From Dyella psychrodurans (GTDB lineage: Bacteria > Pseudomonadota > Gammaproteobacteria > Xanthomonadales > Rhodanobacteraceae), in NCBI RefSeq assembly GCF_003363265.1, contig NZ_QRBF01000013.1, positions 1 through 44,970 on the forward strand: a stretch of DNA of 44,970 bases. Reading direction: 5' to 3'. This document shows positions 25,801-34,854 of the stretch, piece after piece. Each line of letters begins with the position of its first letter. Position 1 is the first letter of the stretch. The notes beneath the pieces were generated by a model, which had not been told where the DNA came from, did not search any database, and was given only the letters and a program-made list of their open reading frames with translations. The position numbers were made by a program, and so were the translations under genes.

Positions 25801-25831
25801 AAAGTACAAACAAAGGGGTCAGAGTACTTTT
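25801..25831. repeat. AAAGGGGTCAGAGTACTTTT element, copy A
   Basis: The GGGGTCAGAGT core sits at 25815-25825 and is embedded in an AAAGTAC (25801-25807)/GTACTTT (25824-25830) inverted repeat. It lies 9 bp after the preceding stop and 34 bp before the next gene. A related copy is at 26487-26524. Confidence 0.6.
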
Positions 25832-25864
25832 ATGACACTCACGCTACGCCACGGATGAGGAGCT

Positions 25865-26473
25865 ATGGAGTGCCGCTTCCCAAGTTGGTTGTTATATCTT
25901 CTACTAGTGCTCGTCGCGGTGCCCATTGTGTTTGGTGTGGGTATCATCTTGGCATCCGGGCCGGGCAACCCAAGCACGATTGGCCGCGTCATCTTTGGCT
26001 TGGTAGACGTCAGCATTCTTACGTTCTTGGTATATGGCTGCTTCTATGTCAGGCGTTATCGCATTCGAATAGATGATGACGCGATATCAATTCGCGGTGT
26101 CTTCCGTGTTAAGAAAATTTCGCTTCACCTCATTTCGGAAGTGATAACCACTAGTCAGCCACGTGGTGGAACGGATTCGTTGGTGTTGGATAAAGAAAAT
26201 ATCCTTCTGACCAAGATTGACGGAGGGTTGGTAGGTTTCGACGCGCTGCTCGCCGAGCTGGGCTTTAAATTGAAGCCCTATAGAGCGCTTTTCTATAGGC
26301 GCGGCGTGTGGGGGCCGTGGGAGATGCGGGTGGCTGGCGACACGCATTGGGTGCCAAGTGAGCCTCCGAGGCTCGCACGTGAAAATGGGCGTCGCATGAA
26401 TGCCATTCTGATTGTTGGTTTTATTTTGATTGCGATGGCAATGGTGGCGTCAAATTGGCTCTGGCAAAACTAG
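25865..26473 (+). CDS. Hypothetical membrane protein with PH-like domain
   Basis: The function is unknown. The 202-residue product has two N-terminal membrane helices (about 8-30 and 40-60), then a beta-rich cytosolic domain with the RRYRIRIDDDAISIRGVFRVKKI pattern that resembles bacterial PH-like (bPH) domains, and a third helix at the C-terminus (about 178-198). No Shine-Dalgarno is strong. The gene is bracketed on both sides by GGGTCAGAGT-type repeats (25801-25831 and 26487-26524), which suggests that it moved as a small cassette. Confidence 0.55.
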   Translation: MECRFPSWLLYLLLVLVAVPIVFGVGIILASGPGNPSTIGRVIFGLVDVSILTFLVYGCFYVRRYRIRIDDDAISIRGVFRVKKISLHLISEVITTSQPRGGTDSLVLDKENILLTKIDGGLVGFDALLAELGFKLKPYRALFYRRGVWGPWEMRVAGDTHWVPSEPPRLARENGRRMNAILIVGFILIAMAMVASNWLWQN

Positions 26474-26486
26474 ACTTCCAAAACCA

Positions 26487-26524
26487 GGGTCAGAGTGCAC
26501 TTTTTAAGGAGCCGACTCTGACCC
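26487..26524. repeat. GGGTCAGAGT inverted repeat, copy B
   Basis: GGGTCAGAGT (26487-26496) is inverted perfectly as ACTCTGACCC (26515-26524) with an 18-bp loop that includes GCACTTTTT. It shares the GGGTCAGAGT-ACTTTT core with copy A and lies between two small orphan genes. Confidence 0.7.
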
Positions 26525-26563
26525 CGGAAACGGAAGAGGTTTGTAAAAAGGCGAATGCGATAA

Positions 26564-26983
26564 ATGGAAGGTATGTTGCCAGGACTCTTTGTCATCCTGC
26601 TCGCGGCCACCGTGCTGATCGTTGCACGCCGCATGACGCAAAGCAGTGTCGAAGAGCTAGTGGGGGCTTCCTTCGTCGGACAGCGTGCGGTCATCGACGG
26701 AAAGGAAGTGAGGTCAGACGACCTAAAAATTCTTTATCGTTGGCCTGCGATGGCTAAAAGGGACGGCCTTGGCGGATTTTCCATGTTGGACGCACGGTGG
26801 CTTTGCCGAGCGCCTGATGGGTCCTATCTGCTTGCCATTGCGACTAATTCAAACAAAAAGGATGAGGGCGGCGTGCATTGGTCGTGGAGTCTACTCACCG
26901 AAGAGCGGGCACAGGCGTCGTTGCTATACAAGCGCAAGGCCTATCGAGCTGTTTTTGGTGAGTTACCGCCGAGCGCTTCGTGA
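26564..26983 (+). CDS. Hypothetical small membrane-anchored protein
   Basis: No family recognised. The 139-residue product has one N-terminal membrane helix (MLPGLFVILLAATVLIVA) followed by a soluble domain with several Trp/Tyr residues (LYRWPAMAKRDG, GGVHWSWSLLTEERAQ). ATG 26564 and ATG 26573 are both possible starts, three codons apart. It follows the GGGTCAGAGT inverted repeat directly and has AT content like the rest of this accessory stretch. Confidence 0.5.
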   Translation: MEGMLPGLFVILLAATVLIVARRMTQSSVEELVGASFVGQRAVIDGKEVRSDDLKILYRWPAMAKRDGLGGFSMLDARWLCRAPDGSYLLAIATNSNKKDEGGVHWSWSLLTEERAQASLLYKRKAYRAVFGELPPSAS

Positions 26984-27150
26984 AATCGGGACTACCACAG
27001 CGTACTTGTGATGGAGAAACGCTCTCTTCCTTTTTCTTCTTTGAAAGGTAGATGGATTTTTGAGGCGCTGATCGACAACAGTTAAGGCTTGGCGCCTGGA
27101 ATTGGCTTTCCTGGTGACAGTGCAACAAATTTCGTTCCAGGAACACTGAA

Positions 27151-29169
27151 ATGACGCATCACGCTGCCGACTCGGCATCCCCTTCTTTCGCCAGATTCGA
27201 TGGCTGGTGGCGTATCACCCCATGGCTGATGTTTCTGGCGGCCTTGGCGGCGCGCTTTGCATACGTGTCAGTGTACGCAGGCAGCTTGCCCTACTGGGAT
27301 CAGTGGGACGGGGAGGCTGATCGGCTTTTACTGCCATGGCTAAACGGCACTTGGCATTGGATGGACCTGTTCAGTCCACACAATGAACACCGCATTGCCC
27401 TGACGCGTTTGCTTACGCTAGCTCTATTCGAACTCAATCATCATCAGTGGGACAATCTGGTCGAAGCTTATGCTTGCGCCGGAGTATTCGCGGCGATGGA
27501 AGCATTGCTATACGCGCGACTTTGTCGGGGCCTTCCACACCTATCGCAACGGCTAGGGCTGCTGGTCTTCATGACCGTGCTGGCGGCGCTTCCGTTTGCG
27601 TGGGAAAACATCGCATCCGGATTTCAGAGCGCGTTTTACTTCATGGCATTGGTAGCCATTGCGATGCAATCCGTCGCTGCCTTTGGCAAAGGCTCGGGCC
27701 GCGACATCGGGTTGCTTCTGGCTTTTGGGATCATGTCTTTGTTCACGATGGCTTCCGGTCTGATTGCTTGCCTGGCCGTCATCGTGGTGGTGGTTGTACG
27801 CAACAGGTCGCAAAAGCCCGCTTCGGCATACTTTGCCCCCTGTGTATTCGTCTGCATGGCGTTGATCGCCCTTGTCGGCTTGGTGTTTACACCTGCGATT
27901 CCCTACCACGAATCTCTAAAGGCGCATGGCTTGGCCGAGCATGTTCGCTCCTTGCTGATCAACCTGGCTTGGCCTTGGCAACCATCAACGTCTCGGCGAT
28001 GGTGGTTGTTAATGGTGGTGTTGTGGCTGCCCACGCTGGTCTGGATTGTCCGCGTGCTTCGAGGACGCAACCTTTGCCCTGCCGACGCATTTGCCGCCGG
28101 CATGCTGACCTGGGTGGGTTTGCAATTTCTCGCGATCGCCCACTCTCGTGGTCACGACATGAGCGCGCTTTCCTCGCGCTATATGGACATCCCCGCCATG
28201 GCCATGGCTTTGAACGCATACCTGGCACTTGTCCAGCTGGCAACCACGAACAAACGGCTTGTCAGCTGGACTATCGCAACCTTGTTCTTCGCTGCAACCT
28301 TGGCTGGCCTGCACAGACGTCAAGGAAGCGACATGAGTTCACTGGTTCAACGACATGCGCTTACGGTGAACGAAACCAGGCACGTGCGTGATTACCTGGC
28401 CACTGGCAACCCCGTCGTTTTGCAGCAACCCCCGCTTTACATCCCCTACCCGGATGCCACGCGCCTGCAGTCCTTGCTCGATAACCTCACCATCCGGGCG
28501 ATGTTGCCGCGCCTCACCCATCAGGACTATTACTCGACACAAGGCCTGGGTTGGTTGAGCATCGTCGCCATGAAATGGCAGGCACCGTTCGCACGATCGT
28601 CGAACTATCCCCCGACCTCTGCGAATGCTTTGCAACAGACGTTCTCTTCTCTCGCACTTCACCCATCCTGCGAACTGGAACCCGCCGTAACCGTTCTAGT
28701 GCCACGCGCCGCACCGGTGCCGATCCCTGCCAGCCAGCTTGCTTTTTTGCCCAATGATGAGAGTGATCGAACGCCATTGATCCTCAACGCAGGCCAGACT
28801 GCCTTTGGCAGCATCCATGCACCTAGAGCCGGCCGGATCGTCGCTTTCGAGGTTGTGGTAGGGACCTATTTCAATACGTCCAATGGCTCACTCCAGCTAA
28901 CGCTTTGCAAGGGGCGCCAGTGCGCTTCCGGTTCGGGTGACTTGCAAACGTCGCTGGACAACAGTTTGTTCATGATCGCGGTGACGCCCACACTGGACGT
29001 ATCAGCGGGCGATGATTTGACCTATCGATTAAGCAAGGATGGGGGCAGCGTCGGAGTCGCGCTCTGGCTCTATCCGTCCGTCGCCGGTGGTCCGCAAAAA
29101 ATCAGCCTGGAAGATGGCCAGACATTCGGCGGCCAAACAGCAAAGTTTGCACTGAGCTACGCTAAATAG
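27151..29169 (+). CDS. Polytopic membrane protein, glycosyltransferase-like
   Basis: The 672-residue product has about ten membrane helices over residues 20-400 and a soluble extracytoplasmic C-terminal part of about 250 residues. The first loop contains YWDQWDGEAD and FSPHNEHRI; acidic residues after the first helix and such His-containing loops are common in membrane GT-C-like and mannosyltransferase-type proteins, so a lipid-sugar-using glycosyltransferase is a reasonable guess. No specific family was recognised. Shine-Dalgarno is weak. A hairpin with T-run follows (29188-29230). Confidence 0.55.
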   Translation: MTHHAADSASPSFARFDGWWRITPWLMFLAALAARFAYVSVYAGSLPYWDQWDGEADRLLLPWLNGTWHWMDLFSPHNEHRIALTRLLTLALFELNHHQWDNLVEAYACAGVFAAMEALLYARLCRGLPHLSQRLGLLVFMTVLAALPFAWENIASGFQSAFYFMALVAIAMQSVAAFGKGSGRDIGLLLAFGIMSLFTMASGLIACLAVIVVVVVRNRSQKPASAYFAPCVFVCMALIALVGLVFTPAIPYHESLKAHGLAEHVRSLLINLAWPWQPSTSRRWWLLMVVLWLPTLVWIVRVLRGRNLCPADAFAAGMLTWVGLQFLAIAHSRGHDMSALSSRYMDIPAMAMALNAYLALVQLATTNKRLVSWTIATLFFAATLAGLHRRQGSDMSSLVQRHALTVNETRHVRDYLATGNPVVLQQPPLYIPYPDATRLQSLLDNLTIRAMLPRLTHQDYYSTQGLGWLSIVAMKWQAPFARSSNYPPTSANALQQTFSSLALHPSCELEPAVTVLVPRAAPVPIPASQLAFLPNDESDRTPLILNAGQTAFGSIHAPRAGRIVAFEVVVGTYFNTSNGSLQLTLCKGRQCASGSGDLQTSLDNSLFMIAVTPTLDVSAGDDLTYRLSKDGGSVGVALWLYPSVAGGPQKISLEDGQTFGGQTAKFALSYAK

Positions 29170-29187
29170 TGCTTTGCCATGAGCGGG

Positions 29188-29230
29188 AAAAAGGGGATGG
29201 AGTAGTTAAAAATACTTAATCCCCTTTTTT
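29188..29230 (+). terminator. Hairpin with T-run after the membrane protein gene; GCGGGAAAAAGGGG-type repeat, copy C
   Basis: AAAAAGGGGAT (29188-29198) pairs with ATCCCCTTTTT (29219-29229) around GGAGTAGTTAAAAATACTTA. It can serve as a terminator for the gene ending at 29169. Its left part (GCGGGAAAAAGGGGATGGAGT, 29183-29203 counted from GCGGG) matches the element at 35308-35328 except for two bases, so it is also a member of a repeat family. Confidence 0.65.
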
Positions 29231-29333
29231 CCTGTTGCTCTTACAGGTTCCATGCGGTGTCTGGTTCACTTTCGAAGAATAAGCGCGAAAAAACGCCGAG
29301 ATTGCTTTCCTCAGCAAAAAGGAGGGTGAGGAA

Positions 29334-29786
29334 ATGGATGGGTACGACGGATTTCGCGAATACTACGTCGCCAAGCGCCGCAGCTTTGCCTGGGTGTGGG
29401 GATGCGTGTGCGGCCTCGTGTTGGTGTGTTGGATCGTCCACGTTGTGCCGTTTAGCTACGCAAGCGTGGTGTCGAAAGCTGTCGTCGTTTCGCGAAGCTG
29501 CGCGAGCAAAGGCTTCAGTTACACCTATAGCTATGAGGTGGATGGGCAGCCTTACACCGGGGCTACTCAATGGGGCGGCTGGGATGGCAACGGCTCGTGC
29601 CAAAAGCTGGAGCCCGGTGTCGTCATTCCGATTACCTATCGCGTGGACGATCCATCGCGAAGCATGAGTGGCACTGTTTCCGCCTGGAATAAAACGCTGA
29701 TATTTCTTTGGGTGTGGATCGCGATTTTTTCTTTCGTCATATTGCCGATTCCTTTGTACATCAAGGAACTTCGCTCAAGCCGCTGA
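29334..29786 (+). CDS. DUF3592 family membrane protein
   Basis: The 150-residue product has an N-terminal helix (about 20-40), an extracytoplasmic beta-rich domain with the YTYSYEVDGQPYTGATQWGG segment and a PGVVIPITYRVDDPSRS motif, and a C-terminal helix (about 120-142). This arrangement matches DUF3592 proteins of unknown function. GGAGGGTGAGG lies just before ATG 29334. It stands alone between the membrane protein gene and the YdeP-like oxidoreductase. Confidence 0.65.
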   Translation: MDGYDGFREYYVAKRRSFAWVWGCVCGLVLVCWIVHVVPFSYASVVSKAVVVSRSCASKGFSYTYSYEVDGQPYTGATQWGGWDGNGSCQKLEPGVVIPITYRVDDPSRSMSGTVSAWNKTLIFLWVWIAIFSFVILPIPLYIKELRSSR

Positions 29787-29956
29787 GATGGTTCGCGCCT
29801 CTTCATCTGGACAATGCCGGCCCAGAGGCAGATATTTCAGTGCGGTGCCGCGCCACGGATCTTTAGACGGAACTTTGCCGGAACAGACGCCGCAACCGAG
29901 TGTCCAAAAAGGTCGACGGTAATCAGGCGCTACAAGCGCGGCAGTGAGGTGGCATC

Positions 29957-32236
29957 ATGGCTGACAAGGCTATCCCCGGCATTCGCCCTTACGACGCACC
30001 CGCGGGTGGCTGGGGCGCATTGCGAGCAACGGCCAAGGCCATTCAGGAGCAGATGAATGCTCCTGAGGCCACCGTCACGCTCCTGCGGACCAATCAGCCC
30101 GAAGGATTCGATTGCCCGGGCTGTGCATGGCCGGACAAGGAGCATAAATCCACCTTCAGGTTTTGCGAAAACGGCGCCAAGGCCGTCACCTGGGAGGCGA
30201 CGAACAAGCGCGTGCCTCCGACGTTTTTTGCATCGCACACGGTGACGTCGCTGCGCGAATGGAGCGACTACCAGTTGGAGGATCAGGGGCGACTGACGCA
30301 CCCGATGGCCTACAACCCGGAGAAGGACATCTACGAAGCCGTCAGTTGGGACGAAGCCTTCGCGCGCATTGGCGCGATTCTGCGCAGCCAGGCCGACCCG
30401 AACGCCGTCGAGTTCTACACCTCGGGGCGCGCTTCCAACGAAGCGGCGTTCCTCTATCAACTCTTTGCGCGCGAATACGGCACCAACAATTTCCCGGATT
30501 GCTCGAACATGTGCCACGAGGCCACCAGCGTGGGCCTTCCGCAGTCCATTGGCATCGGCAAGGGCACTGTTTCGCTGGACGATTTCGATCATTGCGAGCT
30601 CATCATCGCGATGGGTCACAACCCGGGCACGAACCATCCGCGCATGATGGGCACGCTGCATGAGGTGGCGCGTCGCGGCGCGCCCATCATCGTGTTCAAT
30701 CCCTTACGCGAGCGCGCCTTGGAACGCTTTGCCGATCCGCAGGACCCGCTGGAGATGGCGACCTTTGGCGCGACCGAGATCGCGTCGACCTACCTCCAGC
30801 CCAAAGTCGGCGGCGACGCGGCGGCGCTCAAGGGCATCATGAAGGCGCTGCTTGAGATGGATGAGGTGCTGGGGCCGGAGTCCGTCGTGCTCGATCACGC
30901 CTTCATCGCCGAGCACACCCACGGCTTCGAGGCGTTCGCCGCCGATCTTCGCGCGACGTCCTGGCGGGACATCGAGACTATCTCGGGCATACCCGAGGAC
31001 GAGTTGCGCAAGGTCGCCGAAGCCTATACCAAGTCCAAGGCGACCATCGTCACCTATGGCATGGGCATCACGCAGCACAGCATGGGCACGCAGAACGTCC
31101 AGCAGATCGCCAACCTGCTGTTGCTGCGCGGCAACTTCGGCAAACCCGGTGCCGGCATCTGCCCGCTGCGCGGTCACTCCAATGTGCAGGGCGATCGAAC
31201 GGTCGGCATTACGGAAAAGCCCGGCGCCGCCATGCTTCAGCGGATCGAGCAAACCTTCGGCTTCCGTCCGCCGGCCGCGCACGGCCATGACGCCGTGGCC
31301 GGCATGCAAGCCATCGTGGCGGGCGAATCAAAGGTGCTGATTTGCCTCGGCGGCAATCTGGCGGTCGCGCTGCCCGACCCCGAGGCGTGCTTCGAGGCGG
31401 TGCGACGACTCGAACTCTCGGTGCATATCGCGACCAAACTCAATCGCTCGCACCTGCTCACGGGTAAGCACTCCTTCATCCTGCCGTGCCTGGGCCGCAC
31501 CGAGCGCGACATGCAGGCCACGGGTCCGCAGTCGGTCACGGTGGAAGATTCCATGTCGATGGTGCATGCGTCGCGCGGCAAGCTGACGCCGGCCTCGGAA
31601 GCGTTGAAGTCGGAACCCGCCATCGTTGCCGGCATGGCGGCCGCCACGCTCCCCGAGAGCAAGGTGCCGTGGATGCATCTGATCGAGGACTACGACCGCA
31701 TTCGAAATGGCATCGAGGCAGTCTTTCCGGGCTTCGAGAAATTCAACGAGCGTATCCGTGTCCCGGGAGGTTTCAGGTTGCCGCTGCCGCCGACGGAGCG
31801 CATCTGGAATACGCCGTCCGGCAAGGCGGAATTCCTTCGCTTCACCGGGCTGCAGGAAGATCCGGTTTTCACGGACCCAACCATCCTCAAACTGACCACG
31901 CTGCGCAGTCACGATCAGTACAACACGACCATCTACGGACTGGACGATCGCTACCGTGGCGTCTTCGGGCGGCGCGACGTGCTCTTCATGAATGAATATG
32001 ACCTCGCCGAACGAGGCATCGCGGAAGGCGACGAGTTGATCGTGGAAACCGCATTCGGCAAAGGCCAGGAACGCCGCATGACGAAGGTGATCGCGGTGGT
32101 CTACAAAATCGCAAGAGGCTCCGTGGCTACGTATTACCCCGAGGGCAATTGCCTGGTGCCTCTGGACTATATCGACAAGGAAAGCGGGACGCCTTCCTAC
32201 AAGTCCGTTCCGGTGCGTGTGGCGCGTGCCGAATAA
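29957..32236 (+). CDS. ydeP: FdhF/YdeP family molybdopterin oxidoreductase
   Basis: A cytosolic molybdopterin-dependent oxidoreductase related to formate dehydrogenase alpha chains. The 759-residue product starts with the YdeP-type PEGFDCPGCAWPDKEHKSTF segment, then EFYTSGRASNEAAFLYQLF, CSNMCHEATSVGL, AMGHNPGTNHPRMMG and a C-terminal molydopterin dinucleotide-binding domain (LRSHDQYNTTIYGLDDRYRG). The [4Fe-4S] CxxC motifs of true formate dehydrogenases are reduced to DCPGC. In E. coli, ydeP is linked to acid resistance, but the substrate is not known. GTGAGGTGG precedes the ATG. It has GC content like the core genes and no dedicated accessory gene (such as fdhD) next to it. Confidence 0.9.
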   Translation: MADKAIPGIRPYDAPAGGWGALRATAKAIQEQMNAPEATVTLLRTNQPEGFDCPGCAWPDKEHKSTFRFCENGAKAVTWEATNKRVPPTFFASHTVTSLREWSDYQLEDQGRLTHPMAYNPEKDIYEAVSWDEAFARIGAILRSQADPNAVEFYTSGRASNEAAFLYQLFAREYGTNNFPDCSNMCHEATSVGLPQSIGIGKGTVSLDDFDHCELIIAMGHNPGTNHPRMMGTLHEVARRGAPIIVFNPLRERALERFADPQDPLEMATFGATEIASTYLQPKVGGDAAALKGIMKALLEMDEVLGPESVVLDHAFIAEHTHGFEAFAADLRATSWRDIETISGIPEDELRKVAEAYTKSKATIVTYGMGITQHSMGTQNVQQIANLLLLRGNFGKPGAGICPLRGHSNVQGDRTVGITEKPGAAMLQRIEQTFGFRPPAAHGHDAVAGMQAIVAGESKVLICLGGNLAVALPDPEACFEAVRRLELSVHIATKLNRSHLLTGKHSFILPCLGRTERDMQATGPQSVTVEDSMSMVHASRGKLTPASEALKSEPAIVAGMAAATLPESKVPWMHLIEDYDRIRNGIEAVFPGFEKFNERIRVPGGFRLPLPPTERIWNTPSGKAEFLRFTGLQEDPVFTDPTILKLTTLRSHDQYNTTIYGLDDRYRGVFGRRDVLFMNEYDLAERGIAEGDELIVETAFGKGQERRMTKVIAVVYKIARGSVATYYPEGNCLVPLDYIDKESGTPSYKSVPVRVARAE

Positions 32237-32302
32237 TAGGGCGGTTGACGATTAACTCTGGCTACCCCACACGACAGCTGAAGAGCCATTGAGGAGCGCG
32301 CC

Positions 32303-33556
32303 ATAAAATTGCATCCCGTGATTGCGGCACTACGCAAGCACAAGGCGGGTGTGGTGCTGATTGCCTTGCAGATCGCGCTGACGCTGGCCGTCGTGTGCAA
32401 TGCGTCGTTCATTATCGGGCAGCGCATCCAGCGCGTGAACCGTTCCGTTGGCCTCGACGAACAGAACATGTTCCTCGTCACCCAGCAGTGGGTCGACGCC
32501 CCTACTGGCGACGATGCGAACAGCATCCGGAAACTGGATGCCATGCAGCGCGAAGACCTCGCCGCGCTGCGTGCATTGCCCGACGTGGAGTCCGTATCGC
32601 CAGTCAATGCTCTGCCGCTGTTTGGGTTGAGCTGGGTCGGCTCGGTGTCGCTCACTCCCCACAGCAGCATGATGGGCAGCAATGCGCGCAGCATCTTCTA
32701 TTTCGGCGACGAAAACTTCGTGCCCACCTTGGGGCTGCACGTGATCGCCGGGCGAAACTTCAACGCGAGCGATGTCGGCAACAAGGGCTCCAGCGACCAC
32801 ACCCAGGCCAGCACGGCCATGGTGAACAAGACCTTGGCCGATCTGCTGTTTCCGAAAGGCAATGCCATCGGCAAAATCGTGTACCTCAACGGCCGAAGCA
32901 CGCCGAGCACCATCGTCGGCGTGATCGAGAACCTGCAGACCACCTCCACCGATAGCTGGGTCGGCTCCTTCGAGGGGTACTCGGTGCTCGAGCCCATGCG
33001 TATCAACAGCAATCTCTCCCATTACGCCGTTCGCGCCAAACCGGGCCGGTTGCTGGCGGCGATGCGTGCGACAGCGTCCGCGCTCTACAAAGTCGATCCC
33101 CTGCGCGTGCTCGACGACGACAGCGTGAAGTCGTATGCCGATATTCGTGACGAAGCCCATCGCGCCGATGTAGGCATGGCGATACTGATGAGCGTGATCT
33201 GCGTGATCCTGCTCGGCGTCACCGCCGCGGGCATCGTGGGTCTCACCAGTTTCTGGGTGGGTCAACGCCATCGGCAGATGGGCATGCGTCGCGCATTGGG
33301 CGCGCGCAAGGTGGACATCCTTCGCTACTTCCAGCTTGAAAACCTGCTTATCTCCGGTGCTGGCGCCCTGATCGGCGTGGCACTGGCCACTGGCCTCAAC
33401 CTGCTGCTGATGAAGCACTACCAAATGGATCGTATGCCCGTGCTCTACGTGCTGGTCGGCGTGGTCGTAGTCTTGCTGCTGGGCCAAAGTGCGGTATTCG
33501 CTCCCGCACGCCGCGCCTCCAACGTGCCGCCGGCTGAGGCGACGCGAAACCTGTGA
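32303..33556 (+). CDS. FtsX/MacB-like ABC transporter permease, orphan, start codon degenerate
   Basis: The product has a MacB_PCD-type periplasmic domain between helix 1 (about 15-38) and three C-terminal helices, and ends with the ARRASNVPPAEATRNL motif common in this permease family. GAGGAG at 32291-32296 is followed six bases later by ATA (32303), in frame, giving (I)KLHPVIAALRKHKAG, which looks like the family N-terminus with ATG changed to ATA. An in-frame TGA at 32279 rules out a further upstream start; the first conventional start is TTG 32309. No ATP-binding protein or second permease gene is adjacent. It may be weakly translated, use TTG, or be an incipient pseudogene. Confidence 0.75.
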   Translation: MKLHPVIAALRKHKAGVVLIALQIALTLAVVCNASFIIGQRIQRVNRSVGLDEQNMFLVTQQWVDAPTGDDANSIRKLDAMQREDLAALRALPDVESVSPVNALPLFGLSWVGSVSLTPHSSMMGSNARSIFYFGDENFVPTLGLHVIAGRNFNASDVGNKGSSDHTQASTAMVNKTLADLLFPKGNAIGKIVYLNGRSTPSTIVGVIENLQTTSTDSWVGSFEGYSVLEPMRINSNLSHYAVRAKPGRLLAAMRATASALYKVDPLRVLDDDSVKSYADIRDEAHRADVGMAILMSVICVILLGVTAAGIVGLTSFWVGQRHRQMGMRRALGARKVDILRYFQLENLLISGAGALIGVALATGLNLLLMKHYQMDRMPVLYVLVGVVVVLLLGQSAVFAPARRASNVPPAEATRNL

Positions 33557-33828
33557 GCTTTGTAAGCGACGGCGGCTGCGGTGCGGCTCCCTTTCACTGT
33601 ATTTAGTGATCTCAATCTATTTGCGCGCCCAAAATTCCGAGCAACGTCAATCGGCTCTCGCTCAAATGAGAATCCCTGTATGAAAACGTGGGGATACCTC
33701 AGAACCTGGTACCGCTTTCTGCGTCTTTGACAGGCAGAAACCTTACGACCAAACCGCGCTACTTCGATTTCCATGCGGTCACTTTGGGTATCCGATACAG
33801 GGACACCGAACCCAAGGGAGGGAGAAGT

Positions 33829-34815
33829 ATGCGTCACGCCAAGACAACACACCGCGCTACACGCACCATTTGGCGCACGATCTGGCTACTGACCTGCCTG
33901 CTGCTCTGCGGCGTGGTGCATGCCGACAAAGTCACCTACATCCTCACCGATCCCAATGGCACGGTCCTGGCCGAAGCGGACGCGCAAGGCAACATCACCA
34001 AAACCTTCGACTACCGGCCGTACGGCCAGCAGGCGTTAGGCCAGCCGCCGAATGGGCCGGGTTACACTGGCCACGTCAACGATCCGGATACCGACCTGGT
34101 GTACATGCAGGCGCGGTATTACGACCCGGAGACGGGACGGTTTTTGAGTGTGGACCCGGCGGGAGTGCAGCCGGGTGATGTGTACGGTTTCAATCGGTAT
34201 GCGTATGCAAGCAACAATCCGATCCTAAACATAGATCCCAATGGTCGAGACGCGCAATTATTCTGGACAGACTCAACGCATGTGACCCTTACAGTGCCTT
34301 ACATTGTCGGAGTAAGTGGCGGTGCACATTTGCCTATAACGACGTCAGATATCAATGCGTCATTTAAGCAAAACTTTTCTGGGACAGTTGTCCTTAATGG
34401 GCAGACTATTACAGTGGCGGCCCAGGCCATTGAGGCCAATGGTACAAACTCAGCCGGACATACTAATTTTGTCTCAGTTGTACCCAATACACAGGGTGTA
34501 ACTCAATCAGGGCGAGCTGAAACAAACAAAATTGGAGGGGACAGAGTGACCGTTTCAGCCACTGGCGAATACGCGGTGACGCCAGCTACGGTGTCACATG
34601 AGTTCGGTCACGTTAGCGGCGCAGGCGACCAATATAAGGGCGGCGTAGATGTCAATGGCAACGTCATAAAGCAAGCTGATTCGAGCCAATCTGGAATTAT
34701 GAATTCCTTGGATGGAGGACAAGCAAGTCAGCAAACTATGCAAGAGATACTTCGCGCACCTACAAATACTAATACGTGCTCACCTGGCACGCATGCGGGT
34801 AATGGAGGCTGCTGA
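33829..34815 (+). CDS. Secreted mini-RHS protein with HEXXHXXGXXD metalloprotease-like C-terminus
   Basis: The 328-residue product has a Sec signal peptide (IWLLTCLLLCGVVHA|D), a single short RHS core-associated segment (about 32-139) with YILTDPNGTVLAEADAQGN, YTGHVNDPDTDLVYMQARYY and DPETGRFLSVDP, and the DPNG boundary at 136-139. After that boundary the sequence changes: a 190-residue C-terminal domain carries HEFGHVSGAGD (H257, E258, H261, G264, D267), a metzincin-like zinc motif as in snapalysin, with a possible Met-turn at M291 (SGIMNS). The DNA also becomes more AT-rich after about 34240. This is the polymorphic-toxin layout; a protease toxin is inferred. GGAGGGAGAAGT precedes ATG 33829, preferred over an upstream in-frame start. 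Confidence 0.75.
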   Translation: MRHAKTTHRATRTIWRTIWLLTCLLLCGVVHADKVTYILTDPNGTVLAEADAQGNITKTFDYRPYGQQALGQPPNGPGYTGHVNDPDTDLVYMQARYYDPETGRFLSVDPAGVQPGDVYGFNRYAYASNNPILNIDPNGRDAQLFWTDSTHVTLTVPYIVGVSGGAHLPITTSDINASFKQNFSGTVVLNGQTITVAAQAIEANGTNSAGHTNFVSVVPNTQGVTQSGRAETNKIGGDRVTVSATGEYAVTPATVSHEFGHVSGAGDQYKGGVDVNGNVIKQADSSQSGIMNSLDGGQASQQTMQEILRAPTNTNTCSPGTHAGNGGC

Positions 34816-34854
34816 TTCGTCTTTTATTTTTGGCTGACAGATCGGAGTTGGAAG

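Noticed and set aside
32309-33556. Treating the permease simply as a normal gene starting at TTG 32309
   Set aside because: The ribosome-binding site and N-terminal pattern point to ATA 32303 as the original start; the TTG is kept only as an alternative.
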